Part shown: positions 1-9,310 of the stretch, piece by piece
Layout: every line of letters begins with the position of its first letter
Numbering within the stretch: the first letter of the stretch is position 1
DNA from: JBIOJM01 sp044450785
GTDB lineage: Bacteria > Planctomycetota > Planctomycetia > Isosphaerales > Isosphaeraceae
DNA length: 41,158 nt
Direction of reading: 5' to 3'
Assembly: GCA_044450785.1 (NCBI GenBank)
Contig: JBIOJM010000050.1
Coordinates: 1 to 41,158, forward strand
Made by a program: the position numbers and the translations under genes
The notes under the pieces: model-generated
Told to the model about the DNA's origin: nothing
Databases searched by the model: none
The model's input: only the letters and a program-made list of their open reading frames with translations

Positions 1-133
1 GGCCCGAAATAACTTCCCGACTTCGTATTTGTGTGCCACTGGCTCTGCCAGTGTCCCCATGCTTGGGCGGGCACTGGCAGAGCCAGTGGCACCCGGAAAA
101 CCAGAGAAGCTAAATCGGGAAGCTATTTCCGAC
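1..133. repeat. Fold-back palindromic element at window start
   Basis: Positions 33-53 and 72-92 are a perfect 21-base inverted repeat with an 18-base spacer. Each arm is itself a palindrome, CACTGGC-TCT-GCCAGTG, with a 3-base centre. Outside these arms, about 6-24 and 111-130 are a second, imperfect inverted pair around the shared core CTTCCCGA. The unit can fold into one long hairpin and lies just past the 3' end of the DUF499 gene. No transposase is nearby. It may be a REP/MITE-like element or a strong transcription end; the sequence does not decide which. Confidence 0.75.
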
Positions 134-144
134 CTGTTCCTAAA

Positions 145-1889
145 TCAGGTCTCGAACTTCAGCTCCTTCGAGACGTCGTTGAGCAGCCCGTTGATCTTGG
201 TGAGGAGATCCTTCGGAATCGTTATGGGTTCCTCGTATCCTTCGCGGGGCAGCTTCACGACTCGCCCCCCGCTGAAGTACTCTTTGAGGTCGCCAACGAT
301 GATCTCATCACCGGGCCACAGCCCTTGCAGGACTTTCGGGGCGAGCAAGGACAGATCGATCTGCGGCAGTCCGGCGTGCGCGGGGAGAACGACTTCCAGA
401 GCCGGGTCCTTCAGATCTTCGTCGCTCGGCGTCTGTCGCCAAAACGTTCGGAACGAACGGTCCGGGCGCGCCAGCCTCAGCACGAACTGGCCCTCCCGGC
501 CGCCCTGGAGGATCGTGTCCAGGATTGCCTGGCGATTGAGCATCTTCGGCAGTTGTGGGAACTGAGCGAAGGCTCCTCAAGATCAGGGTCTCCAGCCGGA
601 TCTGGTCCTCGACGTTCTGTTCCTTCAACTGCGACTGGACCTCTTCCCACGCCAGGTAGTCCCTGATCCGGGTTCGGGCGATCTCCAGTCCGTCCCGTGA
701 GGGGACTGCCAGGACCACCGCGTTGCGGTGGACACGGGGACGATCCGCTCCCGTCGTCTCATCGAGGAATCGCCGCGCCTCGGCACTCGGATTACCGGAG
801 CTCGATGCCGCCTTCGGACCCAGGACCGCGGAGTGGAACTCCCCATCGTCACCCACATCGCCGGGCTTGTCGGGCAGCAGGTGGACCTTCACCTTGAAAC
901 TCAGGCCCGAAGTTCCCGCCGTGAGGTTCTTGATGCCCTCGATGGACTTGAGCAGCTTCGCCTCAACCAGCTCGGGCTGGATGCGGTCGCACGCATCGCT
1001 GTGCATCTTCTTCCTGGATCGTCCTTGCCTTGGCGAGCTCCCCCTCCAGAATCTTGTCCCACTCCTGCCGCTTGCCCTCGTACTCTTCCTTGCTGGCGAC
1101 ATCCGACACCTCCCGCGCCGCCGCCGAGACCCCTTGCTTCCCCGGCTCCGTGAGGAACACGTTGGGACCAACCAGCGGAGACTGGTCCCACCTGGCCGCG
1201 TCCCGCAACGCCAGGGCGAAGGTCCGCAAAACTCCGCGAGTCCGCTGGAAGCCTTCCAGTTGCGTCCACTTGGTGTAGAGGACCTCGGTCAGGTCGGGGT
1301 GGAAGGGGTAGCTCGCCAGGTAACGTAGCTCGGCGGCGTTTCCTTCCTTCCGCGTCGGATCGTCCAGAGCGGCGATCCCATGCAGGGCGGCGACGACATG
1401 CGGTCGAAACGCCTGAAGGTCGCGGATTGAATCAGGGACGAAGAACCGCCGCCGGAGCACCTCGGCGACATCCTCCTTCTTGTCGAACGGCATCGTCACG
1501 ACCCGCGTCCGGGGCGGGGTGATGCCGATGTGCTGGCGGAACTCGTTGACTGCAGGTAAATCGGGGAGTGAGGCGGGGTCGCGGACGAGATGCAGCAGGG
1601 CGATCAGCGTGTGGGTCTTGCCACCGCCGTAGGTCAGCTCGAGCTGGCGGATCGCCTTGTCGCTCTTACCCGCCAGGCGACGGACCACGTCCTTCGTCAG
1701 CTCGCGGAGGTTATAGGTCGGGTAGGTGAGGGCAAAGAACTCGTAGGGTATGCGATAGACCGACGTACCACGGTCCATCACAACGTCGTGAAGATCGGCG
1801 GCGAACTGCGCCATCGGCAGGTCGCCCGAGAGCAGGTCGGGGCGTAACTGGACGGCCTGATGCCAGGGTTTCCAGGCGAGCTTGGTCAT
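145..1889 (-). pseudogene. DUF499-family (COG1483-type) AAA ATPase, eroded
   Basis: The gene starts at ATG 1889, overlapping the stop of the DUF1016 gene as ATGA. The N-terminus has the DUF499-type P-loop GGGKTHT (Lys about residue 91), so it began as a large ATPase of the kind found with DUF1156 methylases and helicases in defence loci. The reading frame breaks near 1000 and near 570; the three pieces together give about 580 residues, against roughly 1000 or more for the family. After TRVVTMPFDK the sequence jumps directly to KEDVAEVLRRRFF, which skips the Walker B region as I remember the family. A second join follows EGELAKARTIQEE. The C-terminal piece ends LNDVSKELKFET. I infer at least two internal deletions plus frameshifts, so it is very unlikely to be active. 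Family assignment is firm; the exact deletion limits are not. Confidence 0.8.
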
Positions 1890-3171
1890 GGGCGGTCTTT
1901 CTTGGCGGCGGCGCGGTGCTCCAGGGCGTGCTGGGTGGCCAGGATCTCGCGCCTCAGGGTCTCTTCGTCCGGCAGCCGGGTCAGGTACTTGGTGGCGAAC
2001 ACCTGGGTCTGGATGCCGCCGGTGGCGTATTTCACCACGGCGTCGTTCTTGTGGGCGCAGAGGATGATCCCGACCGGGTCTGCCTCGTCTGGCAGCGTCA
2101 GGTGTTCCTTGGCGTAGTTCAGGTGCAGGTTCATCTGCCCGGCGTCGGCGTGGGTGAATGGCCCCGTCTTCAAGTCGATGATGACGAGGCACCGCAGGCC
2201 GCGATGATACAGAAGCAGGTCGATGCGATACCACTTGTCGCCGACCCGGATTCGCTTTTGGCGGGCGATGAAGGCGAACCCAGTCCCCAACTCCAGGAGG
2301 AACCATTCCAGGCGGTGGATGATCGCCTCCTCCAGTTCGGTCTCGCTATACTCGTCTTTGAGGTCGAGGAACTCCAGGAGACAGGGGTCGCGGACCTCGT
2401 CTCGCGCCGAGATGGCGTCCTCGGGCTGGGGTTGCTGCCCCCGGGCCAGCATCGCCTCCTGTCGCTTCGACGCCGAGGTCCGCTCGAAGAATTGCGTGCC
2501 GATCTGCCGATCGAGTTGCCGGACCGACCAGACGCCCCGGACCGCCTCCGACTCGTAGAAGACGCGGGCATGGGGCTTCTCCACCGACATCAGCCGCGTG
2601 TAGTGCGACCACGAGAGCGGAAACGCGCCGATCAAGTCCGGGAAGTCAGGGACCGGCGGTGGGCACACCGGAGATTGCGCAGACACCGTCTGCGCTTTTC
2701 GGGTCCTCCTGGCAGTGACTCTCTTGAGATCGGTGCCCGTGGATGGGAATAGCGCAGACGGTGTCTGCGCTTTTTCAGCAACAACAGAATCGCCAGACGG
2801 CGTCTGGCAATTCGCCCGAGCCTCCAAATTGCTCGAAGGCGTTGAGAGAATTTGCCAACCGAGGTAAAACGCCCGCATTTGCTCGATGTTGCGTTGGGAA
2901 AACCCTCGACCGACCTTGCCGTCAAATCCTTCGCCAGCCGCTCCAGAAGGGCTTTGCCGTAGCCGGCGCGTGCCTTGCCCCTCTGCTCGAACTCCACGAT
3001 CCGACGACCGATCTCCCAGTAGGTCGCCGTCAGGACGCTGTTGACCGCGCGGGCCGCCGTGCGGCGGGACTGTTCCAGCAACTCCGAGAGCCCCGCGACG
3101 AAGCCGCCGTACTCGGGTTCCTGGACGATCTCCGCGTTCGGCCGAATGGGCTTGCGGCGCGCCACGGTCAC
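1886..3171 (-). pseudogene. DUF1016 (YhcG-like) PDDEXK nuclease, frameshifted
   Basis: GTG at 3171 overlaps the upstream ATPase stop as GTGA. The N-terminal part (EYGGFVAGLSELLEQSRRTA, then TATYWEIGRRIVEFEQ) is the DUF1016 N-terminal domain. The C-terminal part carries LSWSHYTRLM and WSVRQLDRQIGTQFFERT, then the PDDEXK-like core, with RIDLLLYHRGLRCLVIIDLK supplying the D...D/E-x-K residues. The frame breaks near 2913; adding one T restores KDLTARFGRGFSQRN, which matches the family, so this may be a sequence error rather than true inactivation. The linker between the two domains is unusually long because three palindromes at 2677-2808 are translated in frame. Such nucleases are common in defence islands. 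The 3' end overlaps the DUF499 start. Confidence 0.8.
2677..2808. repeat. Three short palindromes inside the DUF1016 gene
   Basis: GCGCAGAC-ACC-GTCTGCGC lies at 2677-2695, GCGCAGAC-GGT-GTCTGCGC at 2752-2770, and GCCAGAC-GGC-GTCTGGC at 2792-2808. Each is a perfect 7-8 base stem around a 3-base centre, the same build as the arms of the element at 33-92. They are read in frame as QTVS or QTPS peptides in the interdomain linker. Spacing is irregular (75 and 40 bases between starts), so this is not a CRISPR array. Confidence 0.8.
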
Positions 3172-3890
3172 GCCTCCTCGTCTTGAGAGTAGAACGACGC
3201 GGGCTCGGGGCCGAACAGCGCGGCGAGGATGGCCAGAAACCGGAGCGTGCCGTCTGAAGCACTCAGGGCGGAAACGCTCCGGCCGTCCTTCTCCACCAGT
3301 CTCAGAAGAATTCGACCCGCCGCGTCTTGATCGAAAAGCAGGTCATCCACGCCCATCGGGGACAGCTTGCGGACCCATTCCAGGAGGATTTCCTTCCTGG
3401 AAGCATCCGCACAGATAGCGGCCAGGACGGAGGACAGGTTTTCGCCTCGATCACCAAGTCTCGTCTGACCCGGCTGGGATGGAATCCGCATCTGCGGGGG
3501 CGACAGGTCCAGAAACCCAAAGTCTTTACGGGGAGCTTTGGCGGCCGGTTCCGCGACGGAGACCTCGATCCGGTACTCGACGGGCGGAACCGTTCTCCCC
3601 TCCGGAGGGAGCCGCAATGCAACGACCAGCTCGAATGAGCCCGACCCGAAGTACGCCAGTTCACGTACTCCGCCCCGAATTCCACCCCAGACCCGCTCAC
3701 CGCCGACGCACTTCTCTCCCAGAATCTCCGCCAGGCTATAACCCCTGCCAATTCCATGCAGAGAGAGGAAGGCATCGCGGATGTTGCTCTTTCCGGAAGC
3801 ATTGGCCCCGATGAGGACGGTGAACGGACCAAGCGTGAGCGTCGCGTCCTTCAAGTTTTTGAACCGATGTAGGTGCAAGGCGTCGATCAC
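3168..3890 (-). pseudogene. AAA_21/RecF-like ATPase, truncated
   Basis: The frame is open upstream to 4052, but the conserved protein begins at IDALHLHRFKNLKD, so GTG 3890 is the likely start; the longer frame runs into the fold-back repeat. Walker A is present as GANASGKSN. The ABC-type signature region appears as SASDGTLRFLAILAALFGPE. The protein then stops at ASFYSQDEEA, just where family members continue into Walker B and the conserved His. At about 240 residues it is well short of the usual 350-400. I infer that an interior segment was lost and only a short original 3' tail remains, because the stop still overlaps the next gene as GTGA. Predicted not to hydrolyse ATP. Members of this family often sit with nucleases in defence islands. 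Confidence 0.7.
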
Positions 3891-4007
3891 GTTGAGTACC
3901 CCGAGGGTGGCGTGATGAAAAGTTGGTGTTGACCGCACTGGAGGAACGGGTTCGAGACGCGTGTTTTTATGGCGCGCGATCGAACGACGGCGCGAGCGAC
4001 CGAACCC

Positions 4008-4270
4008 TTTCCCCCCCTTGCGAAGGGGCGGCCAGGGGGGGTGGGGACGCACGCCTCGGACACCGTGAATGGCTTTTCCCCTCCTTTACAACCGGGATTA
4101 GCAACGATCTCAAAACCGGTTTTCCCCCTTGTTTTCAAGGCGTTTGGTCGGGTTTCGAGATCGTTTCCAAGAGTCGCGACGAGGCGGCCGGAAGAAGCCC
4201 CTTTGAACACCCTGTAATTGATTATGCCGGGACCACCCCCCCTGACCCCCCCTTCGCAAGGGGGGAAAAA
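4008..4270. repeat. Nested fold-back element in the 450-base gap
   Basis: This is the only structure seen in the gene-free stretch 3891-4342. The outer arms at about 4008-4046 and 4233-4270 are imperfect inverted copies carrying C-runs and G-runs around the core TTGCGAAGGGG. Inside, 4102-4117 (CAACGATCTCAAAACC) pairs with 4151-4166, and 4112-4123 is the perfect palindrome AAAACCGGTTTT. No reading frame inside looks like a protein. It interrupts what is otherwise a chain of overlapping genes, so it may be an inserted MITE-like element. Confidence 0.65.
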
Positions 4271-4342
4271 CCGCGCAACGAAATCGGGATGAACGCGCAG
4301 CTTGTGCAAGCCCAACTCTTCATCAGCCCACCCCGAGGGAAG

Positions 4343-7300
4343 TCAGTCGTCCTTTGATTCGATTCCTTCTTCATTCTCATCACCGTCGCCAAAGCCGGGT
4401 AGGGCAACCGCGCGTGTCGGGGCCACCCCGCGTGCCTGGAGGTGGTTGCTCAGGTTTTCGAGGATGACCGTCTCGTCCCGCTGTTCGTCGCGGCGGGACA
4501 GCTCGATCAGGGCTTGGAGGAGGTGGAGGAAAAGGGCATTCTTCCGTAGCCCACGGGAGTCGAGATAGTCATCCACCTTGGCGACATCGCCCGTTTTCCA
4601 GAGCTGCATCAGGCGGTGGACCTGGTCGATGAGCGGGGCGGGGCGACCCTCGGCGTCGTCGCCCATCGTTTTCCGTTTCCGCTGATGCCACGGACGGAGC
4701 TTGACCGTGCTGCCCGTGCCTTCCTCGCGCTCGGCATCGGTATCGGTCTCGACCTCGCTCTCGGTGTCCTCGGCGTCCTCCTCATCGGAGGAGAGGCCGC
4801 CGGTACGGAGCAGGATCTCATGCCGGTCGGCGAGATCACGGTCCGACAGGTTGCAGGAGATTGCATAGAGAATACACGGTCCGACAGGGGCATCGCTCAC
4901 GCCGAAGTCGTGGCGGTGGAGGATGTAGTAGGTGGTGACATCATCCAACCCGCTTGCGGACGTCTCGTCACCCCCGGTCAGGACCCGCCCGACGACGAAA
5001 TCGACAACCAGGCGACAGACGGCGCGGAGGAACTCGGTGACCTCCATAAGCTTGCCCGGCTCATTCGCTTTCCTGACGACCGGATGCTTGCTGTACGCCT
5101 CCATCGCCGGCCCCGTCGCCGCCCAGACGAAGTCGGGACCCCGGATACCCGCGTCCCAGTAGTCGCGGAGCCGCGCGTGGATGTTCTGCCGCATCTCGTC
5201 GAGGACGCGGTTGTCCCAACCGGGGCGGGCGGTTTCGGGACGCTTCTTGCAGATGAGCCAGACCGACGAGGAAAGTGCGGACGAAGAAAGGGCTCGGGTC
5301 CGGTTGCTCATCTCCGTTTGGATCGGCCAGCTACCATCAACGACAAATCCTGCTCGAATGATCGCCGAGACCAGCGTCTCCCAGGCTTCTGGGTACTTGT
5401 GGGCGAAGACGACGACAAACTTGCCCTGCGCATCGAGTGCCTCGTGACATGCCGCAAATGCGCGGCACATGCCGTCCTCGTAGACCGCCTTCGATTTTGG
5501 TCGATCCCAGCCGTGGCGTGAGGGGTCATCAACCAACTCGCCATCGTTGGTTTGATGGTTCCATTTGGGTCCCAACGGTTCCTTGAAAGCTGCGTCGATC
5601 TCTGGCGAGCGGCCGTGCAGGACCCGGCGAAGCCAGACGTGGAAGAAGTCCATCAGGTCGCAGTAAGAGATCGCGTCGTAATAGGGAGGGTCGGTCAAGA
5701 TAACGTCATATTTATGCTCATGACTGCATATACTGCTCCGGATGATCACGTTCGGGGTTGGGGAGCCCCGAACAAATTCCAAGGCATGCGAAATGAACAT
5801 GCTGATCCACTCAATCGCCCCCGTGTATCCACCGGAAGTCTGGGATGTAGCCATCACTTCGGCATAATCCCAGACAATCGGCAAGGCGAATCTCCCGAAC
5901 GTATTCCTGATCTTCTCTCCGGTGTTGTGCCAGCTACAGATTGTGCTGGAGTAGTCGGCTAACCGATCGAGTGCCAAGCCAAGGTAAGACGTGATCGCCT
6001 CCACCCACGGATCAGAGTAGCCATCGGGACGCATTTCATCTTCGGCGGCTCTGGTCCAGTGTGCGAAGGTGCCAAGTACCAATAACTGCCTTGGTGAAAA
6101 CAAATCCGCCCACCGAAGCATCCCGTACCGACGCAGCGATGCTCCGTGCCTGCGAGGCCCGAACGGCTCTGGCGTGTTTTCCAAGGGCAGCCCGAACGGA
6201 ATCCCCTCGAACAGTTCCCTCATCCTCGGCACGTAATCGAGGGCGAGCCGAGCCTCCGCCGCGTCCGGGGGACGATACTCCTTGCCGTCCCTGCCATCGA
6301 CGACAACGCCGAGCATCGTCGAACCGAAGCGCTGCGCCTGCCCTTCGCTCCGCAGGTCGTCCCAGGTCATGATCGTTTGACAGATCGGGCACATCGCCCA
6401 GATCGGGACATCGTCCCGACACCGGCCTGCTTGTCTTGCGCGCGCCGCCCGGCAAGGTTGCCGCCGCCGGCGGGGAAATCTTGGTCTACGCCGAAGACGA
6501 AGCCCGTCCCATCGACGTTGGGCTCCATCGTCAATACCACTCGCTTGTTGTCCTTCTTGCACAGCCATCGAGTCTTCAGGAGCGGGACCGTCGCCCGGCA
6601 GTTCTTGCATGTGACGGTCCGCGCCCAGAGGTAGGCGACCGTCGGCTTGCCGTCTATGGTGGGATAGAACCGCTCCAGATCCACCTTGGCCTTCTGGAGG
6701 ACCCACCAGCCCCAGGCCCGGACGTGCCAGGACAGGTCGACGTCGGGAGGAGGAAAGAGCCCGCGCTGGAACTGGGCAGATTCTTTCTCAACCTGTTTCT
6801 TGGTGAGCTTAGCCGTGCCCTTGAGGAACGCCTGCATGAATTCGGGCGACTCCATCGCGAATTTCGGCAGCGGACGGACTTGGCCGGCGAGCTTCTGGGG
6901 GTACTCCAAGGTGCATTTGAGGAGGAACCAGGCGACGGGGTTGATGTCGATGGCCATCGCCTCGCACCCCAACCGCATGGCTTCGAGCGGGATTGCGCCG
7001 CCCCCAGCAAACGGGTCGAGCACTCGTGGAGCTCGCCCGCCGTACCCCTTCTTGATCTCCTCGCGGAACCAATCCATGTCGGGGCTGTTTTCATTGCCCC
7101 AATGCAAGACTCCCCCCTCGGTCTCCTCCCTGATCTTCTCGACAACCTTCCCGTCTTGTTCTTCTTCCGCTCGACCCGCGTGACGACCTTGCCCCCGATC
7201 TTCTCCAGCAGTTCCTTCCGCCCCTGCGCCGTCCCCGGATCGGGCAGAAGCGTCGCGATCAGTGCCGCCCGGCACGCCGCCAGTGGTCTTCTGGCGGGCC

Positions 7301-7418
7301 AAATATGCAGCGTCGAGATATGGCCGTGCCGGACGTTCTTCTCGTGGACCGAGTCCAGGGATGCCTGCTTGAGGGGGAAGGCGACTTCGATGAGGCGGGG
7401 CTTGTCGGGGTCAGGCAT
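4343..7418 (-). pseudogene. DUF1156 adenine-specific DNA methylase (COG1743 type), two frameshifts
   Basis: The start ATG 7418 lies 8 bases inside the PIN remnant. The N-terminus PRLIEVAFPLKQASLDSVHE and HIWPARRPLAACRAAL is diagnostic of DUF1156. The SAM-binding motif I is LDPFAGGGAIPLEAMRLG. A Zn-ribbon-like part follows with CKNC and CPIC pairs, then the catalytic motif DPPYYDAISYCDLMDFF of an N6-adenine methylase. The C-terminus is acidic. About 1020 residues can be assembled, which is full length. The frame breaks near 7155 (one G added restores KKNKDGKVVEK) and near 6398 (GGG read as GGGG restores SGAMCPICQT), so base-calling error is plausible and the gene may be intact. It would modify host DNA within a restriction-like defence system together with the helicase and DUF499 ATPase. 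Confidence 0.85.
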
Positions 7419-7588
7419 CGGGGGCTTTCGGGAGCCGGGCCAGGAGTTCCGCGGGGGTCAGGACCGGGACCGGGGAGCTGGCGAAGTCCTTGGGGTTGCG
7501 GGTGACGATGGCGTCGAGGCGGGCGTCGCTGGCACACTCGATCTGGAGGTCGTCCGAGGATGACGTTGGTGTCGAGCAAGACCCTCAT
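7411..7588 (-). pseudogene. PIN-domain (VapC-like) toxin with its middle deleted
   Basis: ATG 7588 overlaps the antitoxin stop as ATGA. The first 11 codons read MRVLLDTNVIL, the PIN beginning with its first catalytic Asp. The sequence then jumps, with a frame change at about 7555, to DDLQIECASDARLDAIVTRN followed by PKDFASSPVPVLTPAELLARL, the usual C-terminal end of PIN_3-type toxins. Around 80-90 central residues are missing. The remnant runs to stop 7411 and overlaps the methylase start by 8 bases, so both gene boundaries survive while the interior is gone. It cannot form an active RNase. Confidence 0.8.
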
Positions 7589-7965
7589 TTAACGTGCTTC
7601 TTGATGAGTTCCTCTTCGAGGATCGCCCGGCATTCCTCATCGTTCGGGGGCGGCGCGTCCGTCTTGAGAATCCCCAGCAGGTCTTTGAGTGACCCCTTGC
7701 GTGGCGGCGGACTGACGGGGTGAGTCTCGATCGTCTCCAAAGGTTTGACGGTCTCGTCATCGGGGGGGGGCCGGTCTGTTTTGAGCAAGCCCTGGACTTC
7801 CGCCGCCGATAACCCGCGCGTCTTCGGGGGAGGCGGTGCCGCCGGCGCTTCCGCCTTATCAAGAGACTCAAGGATTTTGCGCGCCAGCGTGATCCGCAAC
7901 GTCGTCGGCCAGGTCTTGATCCGGTTCAGTACGTCCGTCAGTTCAGTCGCTTCGGCAGTGCTCAT
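7585..7965 (-). CDS. Antitoxin-like protein paired with the PIN remnant
   Basis: A 126-residue protein whose start overlaps the upstream chimera stop and whose stop overlaps the PIN start (both ATGA). No enzyme motif is seen. It contains an internal duplication: AEVQGLLKTDRPPPDDE followed about 40 residues later by LLGILKTDAPPPNDEE. The C-terminus CRAILEEELIKKHVK resembles short planctomycete and cyanobacterial antitoxins encoded just before PIN toxins. The N-terminal half (MSTAEATELTDVLNRIKTWP) may be the folding or dimerising part. Position before a PIN gene gives the role; the toxin is destroyed here, leaving the antitoxin as an orphan. Confidence 0.65.
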   Translation of the reverse strand: MSTAEATELTDVLNRIKTWPTTLRITLARKILESLDKAEAPAAPPPPKTRGLSAAEVQGLLKTDRPPPDDETVKPLETIETHPVSPPPRKGSLKDLLGILKTDAPPPNDEECRAILEEELIKKHVK

Positions 7966-8312
7966 GGTTCAGTCCCCGTTCGCTGCATCGAATATGGCCG
8001 TCTCGTCGATCCTGACGCCCTCTTGGCTTTCCCGACCAGTTTACCAAAAGGGTCTTGGACCCGCAGTAATCGGGGATGAGACGTGCCACAGTCGTAGACG
8101 ACGTAAAGCCAGTAGCGCCCGCGCTGGTTGCACGCCTTCGGCCACTCGTTCGCGGTCAAATCGACGTCGCCGATCCCGGCACGCCCCTTTACCTCGATCC
8201 CTCGCTGACCGTGGATGATGTGCCCGTGCCGGACGTTCTTCTCGTGGACCGAGTCGAGGGACGCCTGCTTGAGGGGGAACGCAACTTCGATAAGGCGGGG
8301 TGTATCGGTCAT
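7962..8312 (-). pseudogene. Chimera: DUF1156 N-terminus joined to DUF3883 C-terminus
   Basis: ATG 8312 overlaps the ParA stop as ATGA. The first 32 residues (PRLIEVAFPLKQASLDSVHE, ending RHGHI) are nearly the same as the start of the methylase at 7418, with about 93% base identity over roughly 75 bases. From about 8215 the protein becomes RGIEVKGRAGIGDVDLTANE, then RYWLYVVYDCGTSHPRLLRV and DPFGKL, the DUF3883 tail of SNF2-like defence helicases. Near 8019 a missing G shifts the frame; restoring it gives KRGVRIDETAIFDAANGD and a stop, the expected tail. So the 5' end of one gene has been joined to the 3' end of another. No complete domain with known activity remains. Confidence 0.75.
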
Positions 8313-9310
8313 GAGAGAGCCGGGAGTCCGGCGTTGGCGGCGATCTTGCTGGCGACGTTCTTGAAGTCCTTGTACGCGTCGGTGACGGCGTAGGTGTGGG
8401 CGCCCAGCGCGCCGTCGGCGGGCTTGAGGAAGAACATCGGCTTACGGGCCTCTTGGGCCAGGGGCATCAGGCTGCGATAGTCCTTCAGCTTGGCGATGCA
8501 GTTAGAGTCCGTGTCGATGGTCATCTTGGGGTCGGGCTTCTCTTGGTCGAGCACAGCCACGGCGTAGGTGGAGGGCATCCGTGCGATCCAGCGTTCAAAC
8601 GCCTTGACGGGGCGGTCGAGCCGGATGGAGTGACGAAGGACGATATAGCCGATGGGCTTGATCCTGCCCGAGGGCAACGGTAAGGATTCTAGCGGGTTCT
8701 CGCCAAGCCGTTTGGTCCATCCATCGCGCCACCTCCGGAGAGCAGGCCCCAGGTTTTGAAGACCATGTAGGGAGAAGAGGTCAGGCCCCAGCGGAATGAC
8801 CACGAAGTCCGAAGCAATGAGTGCAGCTCGATTGATTGCACCGAGGTTCGGGCCGAGGTCGATCAGGATGACGTCAGCCCCATGCTGTTTACCTGCCTCT
8901 TGCACAAGTCGCCAGAAGGCGGACGTGATGCGAAAAGCGCGAGGATCACCCCCGAGGCATTTCGGCCAGACTTCGGAGAGGTCGTCCTCGAATGTGGACA
9001 GCGCCATATCGCCGAGGATTAGCCCGAGGCGATCCGAGACGATCTCGACGTGAGGCTCAGCGATATCGCCGGTTCCCTGCTTGAGGGGCTTCACTGCGCC
9101 AAAGATGGTGAGGGCACCCCCGTCGCTGGGCATGACCTGCTCGAGCCGGTCTTCATCGAGAAAGGCGGCAGTCAGGTTGCTCTGCGGATCAAGGTCGGCG
9201 GCGATGACGCGCAAACCACGCTCCGAGAACATCCAGGCGAGGTGGTAGACCATCGTGGTCGTGCCGACACGCCCCTTGTTATTGAAGAACGCGATCACCG
9301 GGATGCTCAT
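8309..9310 (-). CDS. ParA/MinD-like ATPase with defective Walker A
   Basis: Start ATG 9310 is chosen because AGGAGG lies just upstream and because ATGA overlaps the AlbA_2 stop; the longer open frame lacks similarity. The 333-residue protein has the ParA fold: PVIAFFNNKG at the N-terminus, ADLDPQSNLT (switch I/A' region), VILIDLGPNLGAINRAALIA (Walker B region), and a C-terminus AHTYAVTDAYKDFKNVASKI typical of defence-island ParA proteins. The P-loop reads KGRVGTTT in place of KGGVGKTT: Gly14 is Arg and the invariant Lys17 is Thr. Each change needs one base substitution (AAG to ACG, GGx to CGx). ATP binding and hydrolysis should be lost, which fits the decay of the neighbours. Length is normal for the family. 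Confidence 0.8.
   Translation of the reverse strand: MSIPVIAFFNNKGRVGTTTMVYHLAWMFSERGLRVIAADLDPQSNLTAAFLDEDRLEQVMPSDGGALTIFGAVKPLKQGTGDIAEPHVEIVSDRLGLILGDMALSTFEDDLSEVWPKCLGGDPRAFRITSAFWRLVQEAGKQHGADVILIDLGPNLGAINRAALIASDFVVIPLGPDLFSLHGLQNLGPALRRWRDGWTKRLGENPLESLPLPSGRIKPIGYIVLRHSIRLDRPVKAFERWIARMPSTYAVAVLDQEKPDPKMTIDTDSNCIAKLKDYRSLMPLAQEARKPMFFLKPADGALGAHTYAVTDAYKDFKNVASKIAANAGLPALS

Noticed and set aside
1..133. Ends of an insertion sequence
   Set aside because: Inverted repeats are present, but there is no transposase and the arms are only 18 bases apart.
3171..4052. Long start at 4052 for the AAA ATPase
   Set aside because: The first 50 residues (MRPHPPWPPLRKGGKGF) are a translation of the G/C-run fold-back repeat; the conserved protein begins at about 3890.
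4616..5521. A 301-codon open frame opposite the methylase
   Set aside because: Antisense to the conserved C-terminal half of DUF1156, including the DPPYYD region upstream; no similarity of its own.
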